NCBI GenBank assembly: GCA_965178525.1
Contig: CBCXVS010000209.1
Span: 1 to 14,222, forward strand
Source of the DNA: CBCXVS01 sp965178525
GTDB lineage: Bacteria; Tectomicrobia; Entotheonellia; Entotheonellales; Entotheonellaceae
Direction: 5' to 3'
DNA length: 14,222 nt
Shown here: positions 7,645-12,893 of the stretch, piece after piece
Layout: each line of letters starts with the position of its first letter
Position numbering within the stretch: the first letter of the stretch is position 1
The notes under the pieces: generated by a model
Told to the model about the DNA's origin: nothing
What the model saw: the letters and a program-made list of their open reading frames with translations, nothing else
Database searches by the model: none
Program-made: the position numbers and the translations under genes

Positions 7645-8661
7645 CTACACGTCGATCGTGTAGACGCGGGCGGCGGTGTCGTGGAACATGGCGGCCCGCT
7701 CCGCGGGGGAATACCCTTGCGCAAGCCGTTTAAAGGCGTTGTAAAGGACGTTGTATGAGTAGGACACCTTGTCCACCGGGAAGTTGCTCTCGAACATGCA
7801 CCGGTCGGGCCCGAACTGGTCAATGCAGTAAGTCATCAGCGGCACCAGCGACTCGGCCAGCTCCTCCGACCCCACGGGGACCTCTCGACTCGACCAATCG
7901 AAGCCATACCGCGCCTGGCCCACGCCGCCCAGCTTCATGACGATGTTGGGGCATTGGGCCACACTGGCCACGCCCCTGCGCCACTCGGCCAGCACCTCGT
8001 TGTCGCGGTTGGCATAGGGGCCCACCCGCAGCAGCCCGCCGATATGGTTCAGCACGATCGTGAGCTCGGGTAGGGCGTTGGCGAAATCGGCCAACTCGTC
8101 CAGTTGGGGGAAATACAGAGAGTTTTCCAGCACCAAGCCCATCTCCGCCAGGACTCGCGCGCCGGCCCGGTAGCCATGGGTACCCAGGGCGCCCTGTATT
8201 TCCCGGTCCACCACTTCCGGGCTGGGGTCCCAGCCCACCGAGTGACGGATGCCGCGGAACCGGTTGGGGCTGGCCGCCTGGAGCGCCTCCAGGACCGGAC
8301 GCACATGCTCGCCCAGCTTCAGGTCGGTCCGGCCGATGATGGCGGCGGCGGCTCGGGCTGACCCGTAGGCCCCACTGGCGCTTTCATCGGCCAGTTTCTG
8401 CACGAACTCCACCTCACCTACCGAGCGCAATGCCTCAGGACCGTCGGTGCGGTACTCGGCCCTGACCTCGATGAATACGGTGGAGCGCACGTTGTGGCCG
8501 CTGTTAATGTCGGCTGCCAGGTCCGCCAGCAGGTACTGCTGATAAGCCGGCGGCTCGGGCCGGTGCACCCAGAGATGGTGGTGCGGGTCGCAGATGGGCA
8601 GGTCGGGTTCCAGGGTGGACTCCTGAGTCTGGCCCAACCATTGGGCATCTCCAATGGGCAT
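7645..8661 (-). CDS. Amidohydrolase_2 family metal-dependent hydrolase (TIM barrel)
   Basis: A 338-aa member of the amidohydrolase 2 family, which includes lactonases and decarboxylases such as 2-pyrone-4,6-dicarboxylate hydrolase. Visible motifs are the first-strand metal site CDPHHHLW near residue 24, FRGIRHSVGWDP in the middle, VLNHIGG with a conserved His, KLGGVG, and the C-terminal barrel motif CMFESNFPVDK with the catalytic-type Asp. The ATG has a GGAGG site 7 nt upstream (on the minus strand). It is the first gene of a likely two-gene operon with the epoxide hydrolase, so a pathway that opens an epoxide and then a lactone or related ring is a reasonable inference. The exact substrate is unknown. 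It looks intact and full length. Confidence 0.9.
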   Translation of the reverse strand: MPIGDAQWLGQTQESTLEPDLPICDPHHHLWVHRPEPPAYQQYLLADLAADINSGHNVRSTVFIEVRAEYRTDGPEALRSVGEVEFVQKLADESASGAYGSARAAAAIIGRTDLKLGEHVRPVLEALQAASPNRFRGIRHSVGWDPSPEVVDREIQGALGTHGYRAGARVLAEMGLVLENSLYFPQLDELADFANALPELTIVLNHIGGLLRVGPYANRDNEVLAEWRRGVASVAQCPNIVMKLGGVGQARYGFDWSSREVPVGSEELAESLVPLMTYCIDQFGPDRCMFESNFPVDKVSYSYNVLYNAFKRLAQGYSPAERAAMFHDTAARVYTIDV

Positions 8662-8784
8662 GGTCAGTCCTCCATCTTCATAGTCGACGGCCCGGCCTGG
8701 CCGAACCGCGGGATGTGTTTCGGCTGATTGCCGGCCGCCATGGCATCAACCGAGGAATGCGGAGGCAGGTTCGAACGTCCCTGG

Positions 8785-8884
8785 GAGGATAAGAATTTCA
8801 AACGCACTTTGCAAGGGCGACGTGGCTTACCCACATGAGAGCGAAGAAACGCATGGATTTCCAGCAGGTCGCAACTTGCGTTAC
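8785..8884 (+). repeat. Copy A of a ~100-bp interspersed direct repeat
   Basis: This stretch recurs at 12798-12893 in the same orientation. The first 21 bases and the last 51 bases (8834-8884 here) are identical in both copies; the middle differs by substitutions and a small indel. The core ends with the short palindrome cgcaacttgcg (8870-8880). Read forward, the core begins a small frame, MRAKKRMDFQQVATCVT, in both copies, but I would not call a gene. It lies directly upstream of a truncated coding tail and may mark one end of an inserted or rearranged block. Confidence 0.85.
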
Positions 8885-9073
8885 GCAGTGGCTCAAGTGA
8901 ATCCGCCAGCCGATGACCCATATCTCGAGGCCTTGCCCCAACATCAGCTGGCCATGGTCCGGGCGGGGTTGATGTTGCACCGTGCCGGCGCTCTCAAGCG
9001 AGCCGGAAAGACCAACGAGGCAGAGGAAGCCCTGGCGACCTACCAGCGTCTCGTGGCCAGGTATTCGGATTAG
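8885..9073 (+). pseudogene. C-terminal fragment of a TPR-like protein gene
   Basis: The frame ending in TAG at 9071-9073 reads DDPYLEALPQHQLAMVRAG, then ALKRAGKTNEAEEALATYQR and LVARYSD. The helical pattern and the A-G-K-x-x-E-A-E-x-A-L spacing look like the last tetratricopeptide-type hairpin of a longer protein. The in-frame sequence upstream is the repeat, which is shared with another locus and does not look coding, so this is probably a 3' remnant cut by the repeat. A continuous frame from GTG at 8822 exists but would begin inside the repeat. It converges on the DUF29 gene, with 10 nt between the stops. The identity of the parent gene is not recognisable. Confidence 0.5.
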
Positions 9074-9083
9074 GGGGATGGTT

Positions 9084-9539
9084 TCAGCAACTGCTACATT
9101 CCGGAAGCCAGCCCTCTTCAAGGATGTTTTCGATCGGCCAAGGACAAGTTTCGGGGAAGTGGCCCAGTTTCAGTGCAAGCGCCGTTGCGGCTTGCTTACG
9201 AGACTTCTGGTAAGATGTATTAAGAGCCTCAGCCGGATACATTCTCAAACTCGGACTATCTTCGATGATATCTTCAATTTCATTTCGCGCATGAGCAATA
9301 CTCTCGGCCCAACCACGACCGGCCCGCTCCCGATCCAGGTTAGAACTGTACTGCCACTTGAGCAGATGGAGTAATAGTCGCCTCAATTGGCTTCGGATTG
9401 CTTTCGGATCAGACCTAGCCAAGCCATCCACCTCCTCAATGAGGGCATCGAGATCAATCTCTTCAAAGTGCCGCTGCCTTAGAAGCGCCGCGGTACTCTC
9501 GGCCCAGGCCGTATAATCGGTTTCATATGGTGTGCTCAT
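9084..9539 (-). CDS. DUF29 family protein
   Basis: A complete 151-aa DUF29 protein. The signature is clear: YETDYTAWAESTAALLRQ at the N terminus, DLDALIEEVDGLARSD, the helix RSQLRRLLLHLLKWQY, and the C-terminal FPETCPWPIENILEEGWLPE. DUF29 proteins are small, mostly helical and of unknown function; they are patchily distributed and often present in many copies in cyanobacteria and some proteobacteria. The ATG at 9539 follows a weak AAGG site about 9 nt upstream. Its neighbours are a truncated TPR-like tail and a small unknown ORF, so it sits in accessory rather than core surroundings. No catalytic residue can be pointed to. Confidence 0.9.
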   Translation of the reverse strand: MSTPYETDYTAWAESTAALLRQRHFEEIDLDALIEEVDGLARSDPKAIRSQLRRLLLHLLKWQYSSNLDRERAGRGWAESIAHARNEIEDIIEDSPSLRMYPAEALNTSYQKSRKQAATALALKLGHFPETCPWPIENILEEGWLPECSSC

Positions 9540-9622
9540 ATGGGAGACCTTTTTTCGTATTGGCGCATCAGTGAATTTTACCCTTCAGGAGACATGACCG
9601 ACTGCAGTTCTCCGCCGCTGAG

Positions 9623-9645
9623 CGCTTGGGCTTGTCGACCAAGCG
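9623..9645 (-). terminator. Hairpin after the small ORF
   Basis: The 7-bp perfect arms cgcttgg (9623-9629) and ccaagcg (9639-9645) enclose a 9-nt loop. On the minus strand the hairpin lies 5 nt after the stop codon of the small ORF and upstream of the DUF29 gene. No T-run follows. It could limit read-through from the small ORF into DUF29. Confidence 0.3.
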
Positions 9646-9650
9646 AATGC

Positions 9651-9848
9651 CTAGCCCCGATGCTGCCACAGCCCATCCAGAGCTTCCACACCAAACTTCG
9701 GTTCGGCATCGAGCAGCGCCTGACAGTACGCGTGCAAGGTCTCGGCGCGCTGCTTGGCGGCTTGGGCAAAGGCTGGATGGGCGCAGTTGTGGCGGATCGC
9801 TTCAAGCAAAAAACCCTTCGGACAAGTGGTCCAAACGATGCCCGACAT
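9651..9848 (-). CDS. Small hypothetical protein (65 aa), uncertain
   Basis: The frame encodes a compact, mostly helical 65-aa sequence with normal amino-acid composition (for example TCPKGFLLEAIRHN and AETLHAYCQALLDAEPKFGV). I do not recognise the family. It shares strand and order with the DUF29 gene, 111 nt upstream of it, and a hairpin follows its stop. Against it, no Shine-Dalgarno site precedes the ATG at 9848, so it may be the tail of a longer, truncated gene. The sequence upstream turns AT-rich at about 9850, which could be a junction. Confidence 0.4.
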   Translation of the reverse strand: MSGIVWTTCPKGFLLEAIRHNCAHPAFAQAAKQRAETLHAYCQALLDAEPKFGVEALDGLWQHRG

Positions 9849-9987
9849 GAATGATTCTAGACAGAGATGGCATACGATATCTCGTTAAAGTGATAGGGTT
9901 ATCCGTTTCATCTCATGATCTTCAAGTTAAGCCTAGGCTTTTCTTATTCAATTTTCTTGACACTAATATGCTTACTCTTAATAACAC

Positions 9988-10464
9988 CTAGAACAATCGG
10001 CCAGTATTTATATATTCAACCTTTATATATCTATAAATTCTTATAGCTTCGAAAGAAGTATGGGCAAAAAACTCTGTATCCATACTTCTTTCCGTTCCTG
10101 GATAAACTTTAGAATCATCTGGATATATTTCGCGATCCGGTCCCAATGAAGGCCAAACGACTCTATCTTTTCCTGGCTCAATGAGTTTTTTTGCATCAAG
10201 CTTGTTTTTGAGTGATGATTCTAAAGGCATAATTTTCTGAAGTCGCATTGCCGGAACAGACATATCAAATGGTACCTTACCCGTATTCTTCACTTTTAGT
10301 ATGATGTGAATCAACTTCCAATTCTCATGGATATTATAAACATCCACAATGTGTTCAGGAAAAAATTTGGGAGTATTTTCGCCAAGAATAAAAAATAGTA
10401 CAAATGAAAATATAATCACAATTGTTGCAACCATATAATATGCGGTCTCCCAAAAATTTTTCAT
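9988..10464 (-). CDS. Hypothetical single-span membrane-anchored protein, AT-rich
   Basis: A 158-aa protein with a hydrophobic N-terminal segment at about residues 8-28 (MVATIVIIFSFVLFFILG) preceded by a short charged stretch (MKNFWE), then a soluble domain of about 125 residues with alternating hydrophobic strands (WKLIHIILKVKNTGKVPFDM, RIYRYIKVEYI). This reads as a membrane anchor with an extracytoplasmic beta-rich, possibly immunoglobulin-like, domain. I do not recognise the family. The ATG at 10464 has AAGGAA about 5 nt upstream, so it is probably expressed. The gene and its flanks (about 9850-10560) are visibly AT-rich compared with everything around, which points to horizontal acquisition. 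No neighbour explains its role. Confidence 0.7.
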   Translation of the reverse strand: MKNFWETAYYMVATIVIIFSFVLFFILGENTPKFFPEHIVDVYNIHENWKLIHIILKVKNTGKVPFDMSVPAMRLQKIMPLESSLKNKLDAKKLIEPGKDRVVWPSLGPDREIYPDDSKVYPGTERSMDTEFFAHTSFEAIRIYRYIKVEYINTGRLF

Positions 10465-10666
10465 GGGGTTCCTTTGTTATTATCTCATTGATGACGTAAG
10501 CGGTGGAAAATGACGTCTGAGCAGATTAAAGGATAAGAGATATTAAGATACAAACAAGGAGGCGTTACTTCTATCTGAAATCATGGCAAGATGCATACAG
10601 GTACCAAAAGAGGAGATATGATGCTTAGGGGCTTAGGGAAACCCCATGGCCCCCGAATTCGCCATA

Positions 10667-10690
10667 GCTGAGCCCGGAAAAGGGCTCAGC
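10667..10690 (-). terminator. Strong hairpin downstream of the pilin relic
   Basis: The 9-bp perfect arms gctgagccc (10667-10675) and gggctcagc (10682-10690) enclose a 6-nt loop. On the minus strand the hairpin lies about 48 nt after the stop of the pilin-like gene, where a terminator would be expected. No U-tract follows on either strand, so the assignment rests on stem strength and position. The rest of the gap between the two neighbouring genes shows nothing else I can name. Confidence 0.5.
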
Positions 10691-10738
10691 CACAGTGCCA
10701 ACATGAGTGTGTGCTAAGCTACCGAGAACGTTGTGCTG

Positions 10739-11106
10739 CTATTGGAGCATCGGTGTATCTTTCGTAGGCTTCGGTGTCTGCTCTGGCCCTGGATCGGATT
10801 TCTCTCCAGACTCCGATGACCCACTAGTACCACCAGAATCCTTTGCTCCGCTCCCTGATGTGCCCTGAGGGCTATTCTCAGGCTTTTCGCCAGCCGGCAG
10901 CGATCCGCCACCTCCGTCTGACGCCGACTCCAACGCCTTATTGACTAGGTCATAAGGATTTTGGAGCGTTGGGCCTAACGCCCCCAAACCCGCAAACCCG
11001 CAACAGCCACGATCGCAATAAAACCCACAAGTAGCGCATATTCAACTGCAGTGACACCCCGCTCATTGTTCAGCAGCTTAGAGAAGCTACCTTTGATTGC
11101 TCGTAT
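10739..11106 (-). pseudogene. Flp-family type IVb pilin gene, broken by start-codon change and frameshift
   Basis: On the minus strand from 11106 the frame reads R-A-I-K-G-S-F-S-K-L-L, then NNERGVTAVEYALLVGFIAI and VAVAG. This is a Flp/Tad pilin N terminus: short basic leader, prepilin peptidase site after G17, Glu at +5, Tyr at +6, then a hydrophobic helix. The first codon is ATA, 7 nt after a good AAGGAG site (11114-11119), with an in-frame TGA upstream and no usable ATG, GTG or TTG near it. An 8-bp tandem duplication (10986-11001) then shifts the frame into a stop. Removing one copy restores AVAGLGALGPTLQNPYDLVN and an open frame to 10739. The restored protein is about 120 aa and ends in about 60 Gly/Ser/Pro/Glu-rich residues, longer than usual Flp pilins. 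No tad secretion genes are in the window. Confidence 0.75.
10986..11001. repeat. 8-bp tandem duplication causing the pilin frameshift
   Basis: aaacccgc occurs twice head to tail (10986-10993 and 10994-11001), and a partial third unit (aa) follows. Deleting one unit restores the pilin reading frame across the end of the hydrophobic helix. This is typical slipped-strand mispairing, so the state could be reversible. Confidence 0.8.
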
Positions 11107-11168
11107 GGCAACTCTCCTTCAAAAGCAGTTCAAAGCTTCGCCTTACACATCCATATCGTTATCCCTTC

Positions 11169-11197
11169 TTTATACTAGATAACGAATCACAATACAA
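11169..11197 (-). promoter_or_regulatory. Candidate sigma-70 promoter of the pilin-like gene
   Basis: On the minus strand TTGTAT (11192-11197) and TATAAA (11169-11174) are 17 nt apart, with start expected near 11162 and a leader of about 55 nt to the ATA codon. The -10 matches at 5 of 6 positions and the -35 at 3 of 6. The surrounding bases are AT-rich relative to the flanks. Confidence 0.4.
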
Positions 11198-11464
11198 TGG
11201 AAATCGTGATGAACACGGCCGAAGCCAGTGATCAGGTCGCCGCCAGCGGCCCCTTTCAACGCCTCAGAATCAGGAGGGTTGAAAATTTCCAACTCATGTT
11301 CCTAATAAGTCAGCTGGTTAAGACTGACATATGTGACAGGGGGCAGGTGTCCAATGCCATGACCAAGCTCCTACTTTTTTTAGGGCATCGATAAGCATGC
11401 GCTGATCCGCTGGCCCTCGGGGGCACGACCAGAACTGCCACCCGAAGGCAGGGGCTTGAGAAGA
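11198..11464. other. Intergenic stretch between the pilin relic and the RAYT element
   Basis: I see no supportable gene here. Short frames exist on both strands but lack ribosome binding sites and protein-like composition. The only marked feature is a run of seven T at about 11374-11380, not preceded by a hairpin. It may be older insertion debris. Confidence 0.4.
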
Positions 11465-12072
11465 GGAAAACGGGGTCAGAGTCCATTTTCGCCAAGCTTG
11501 ACCATACGGTTTTCTAGATGCAGATGGCCAGGGGAGGCAAGCCATTGGCACGACTGCTCCGGGTCGATATCGTCGCTCCTGCAAGCCTTGGGGCGGCGCT
11601 ACGTGCGTTATGTCAACACGACCGATCAACGCACGGAAACACTGTGGGAAGACCGGTTTAAGTCCTCGGTCGTGGAAAGCGACGGTTATTTACTGGCCTG
11701 CTATCGGTATGTGGAGTTCAACCCAGTACGCGCGGGGCTGGTGCGAGACCCGGGCGACTATGCCTGGAGCAGTTATGCCTACCGTGCGTTGGGTGGGGAA
11801 GATGTACTCATCCAGGATCATGACATCTATCTCGCCTTGGGTAAGACGGCTGAGGCGCGATGCTAGGCCTACCAAACTCTCGTCCACGACGGCATTCGTA
11901 CCCACGACGTGCAGGGCATCCGCGCCCATGTCAACAAAGGTCGCGTGTTGGGGTCAGCCCGGTTTCAGGAGGAAATCGCGGCGATGCTCAAGCGCCGCGT
12001 GCAGATTCAGCCACCGGGGAGACCTCCGAAGGAACGGCAGCAGCACCGTAATTTACTCTGACTCTGTTTTCC
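11465..12072 (+). mobile_element. RAYT (REP-associated tyrosine transposase) element, internally deleted
   Basis: The ends are 18-bp inverted repeats: ggaaaacggggtcagagt at 11465-11482, and the reverse complement of 12055-12072, which reads ggaaaacagagtcagagt (16 of 18 identical). Between them lies a remnant of a RAYT-type transposase. The right terminus overlaps the transposase stop and also the end of a small opposing gene. The left ~110 bp recur at 12594-12741. The ggGTCAGAGT-type ends fit what I recall of RAYT loci. The element is about 600 bp, too short for an intact RAYT, so it is probably a dead or trans-mobilised derivative. Confidence 0.7.
11524..12061 (+). pseudogene. RAYT transposase gene with catalytic domain deleted and an internal stop
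   Basis: The N terminus starts at ATG 11524 as MARGGKPLARLLRVDI, the usual RAYT opening (MARLLRI). The C-terminal half is in another frame from about 11568: LLQALGRRYVRYVN, TLWEDRFKSSVVESDGYLLA, CYRYVEFNPVRAGLVRDPGD, YAWSSYAYRALGG. The middle of the protein, where the HUH metal-binding motif (H-x-H, usually NHVHLL) belongs, is missing, so a deletion joined residues near 16 to the C-terminal half. A TAG at 11864-11866 interrupts the tail; the same frame continues with AYQTLVHDGIRTHDVQGIRA and PGRPPKERQ to a TGA at 12059-12061, so this is probably a CAG-to-TAG nonsense mutation. The longest uninterrupted frame covers 11456-11866. It cannot encode an active transposase. Confidence 0.8.
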
Positions 12073-12280
12073 TGTCCATGGCTGCGTCAACGCGCGTCAC
12101 TTGCCAGAAGTAGATACAGCCTTTATCCTTGTTGAGCTTGTTCAGGCGATCTGTCTCATGACGTGCCAGCCCCTCATTCCACACGACTTTCTTCACGGTA
12201 ATCTTATTCTGGAGAGACACGTCAGTTTCCTGAAACTCATCGACGCGAACAATCGCGTAGGCTTGTATAGGTACTGTCAT
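12053..12280 (-). CDS. Small conserved-looking hypothetical protein (75 aa)
   Basis: Reads MTVPIQAYAIVRVDEF, then DVSLQNKITVKKVVWNEGLA, then RLNKLNKDKGCIYFWQVTRV, and ends in KTESE. The pattern (strand with VVRVD-type core, ITVKKVV, helix with RLNxLNxDKG, then YFWQxTR) resembles small proteins of unknown function I have seen in environmental bacteria; I cannot name the family. The ATG at 12280 has AGGGGA about 10 nt upstream and begins 16 nt after the stop of another small reading frame on the same strand, so the two look like an operon. The last codons and the TAA stop lie inside the right terminal repeat of the RAYT element, so the native C-terminal residues have probably been replaced. Confidence 0.6.
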   Translation of the reverse strand: MTVPIQAYAIVRVDEFQETDVSLQNKITVKKVVWNEGLARHETDRLNKLNKDKGCIYFWQVTRVDAAMDRKTESE

Positions 12281-12295
12281 CCGTCCACTTTCCCC

Positions 12296-12544
12296 TTATC
12301 GCACAACCCTGGTGCCGCCCTCTGTCAGACTCCCCAACCACGTCCGCTCGTTGGGGTCGTAGACACCCCCCGAAAGGTCGAAAAGCACGTTATCGTCTGG
12401 AGCGCGCCCTGTCGTAGCCTTGATCTGGTGCAAGCGTTCGCTGGCAAGTCGTGGATCGATCCCATTATATCTTTCGAGTCGACGAAAGATTTCGGCCGCA
12501 TTCTGTACACCGTGTATGGCTTGGCAGAACTGTCTGAGTGGCTC
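12296..12544 (-). pseudogene. Fragment of a small unknown protein gene, no start codon
   Basis: A stop-to-stop frame on the minus strand (in-frame TGA at 12545-12547, TAA at 12296-12298) encodes clearly protein-like sequence: FCQAIHGVQNAAEIFRRLER, YNGIDPRLASERLHQIK, then DDNVLFDLSGGVYDPNERTW and LGSLTEGG near the end. It has no ATG, GTG or TTG in its first part. An ATG in another frame at about 12555 (MRRESHSD) could be the original start, separated by an indel. Just upstream lies the second RAYT fragment. It is probably the first gene of a pair with the 75-aa ORF, 5'-damaged by the insertion or by an indel. I do not recognise the family; the pattern resembles small uncharacterised proteins of environmental bacteria. 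Confidence 0.55.
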
Positions 12545-12593
12545 TCACGCCTCATGATCCGAACGCACTGGAAGTCAATTCTTCAGATTGATA

Positions 12594-12747
12594 GGAAGAA
12601 TGGAGTCAGGGTACATTTTCGCCGAGCTTCGGCTACGCCGAGCTTGGCTATACGGTTTGTTAGATGCAGATGGGCAGAAGAGGCAAGCCAGTGGCACGAT
12701 TGCTCCGCATCGATGTCCCCGACGTCCCCCAGCACCTTATCCAGTAA
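12594..12747 (+). mobile_element. Second RAYT fragment (5' terminus and first 25 codons)
   Basis: This aligns with the left part of the first RAYT element: the GTCAG(A/G)GT terminus, cattttcgcc, a shared tacggttt-tagatgcagatg leader, and the transposase start. From ATG 12670 it reads MGRRGKPVARLLRIDVPDVP then QHLIQ, a good RAYT N terminus, and then hits a TAA at 12745-12747 where the family has R-G-N-N-R. The remainder of the gene and the right terminus are absent. Compared with the first copy it carries an extra tandem duplication of about 16 bp in the leader (cgccgagcttcggcta at about 12620-12635 followed by cgccgagcttggcta). It is inactive. Confidence 0.7.
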
Positions 12748-12797
12748 GAGAAGATATTTTTCCCTGCACAGGCGATGGCTACGTTTTGCACGCATCT

Positions 12798-12893
12798 GAG
12801 GATAAGAATTTCAAACGCGCTTTTCAAGTGTGACGTGGTCCGCATGAGAGCGAAGAAACGCATGGATTTCCAGCAGGTCGCAACTTGCGTTAC
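12798..12893 (+). repeat. Copy B of the ~100-bp interspersed direct repeat
   Basis: Same orientation as copy A at 8785-8884, with identical outer blocks of 21 bp and 51 bp and a divergent middle. It starts about 50 nt after the RAYT 5' fragment and ends inside the stop codon region of the S74 fibre-like gene: the TAA of that gene (12890-12892) is part of the repeat. The two copies bracket the accessory block of this window. Confidence 0.85.

Noticed and set aside
7078..7758. 226-aa plus-strand frame opposite the hydrolase genes
   Set aside because: It spans the boundary of two real minus-strand genes and encodes low-complexity Gly/Val/His-rich sequence.
8822..9073. An intact 83-aa gene starting at GTG 8822
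   Set aside because: The first ~20 codons are repeat sequence shared with another locus. Only the tail looks protein-coding, so it is called a fragment.
9957..9984. TTGACA with a TAATAA-like box 16 nt downstream on the plus strand
   Set aside because: The -10 match is poor and there is no plus-strand gene downstream; AT-rich sequence makes chance matches likely.
11197..11394. 65-aa plus-strand frame upstream of the RAYT element
   Set aside because: It overlaps the candidate -35 of the pilin promoter, has no ribosome binding site and no recognisable pattern.
11456..11567. N-terminal part of the longest RAYT frame as a genuine start
   Set aside because: The real transposase N terminus (from 11524) is in another frame; this frame reads through the terminal repeat and leader and only becomes RAYT-like near 11568.
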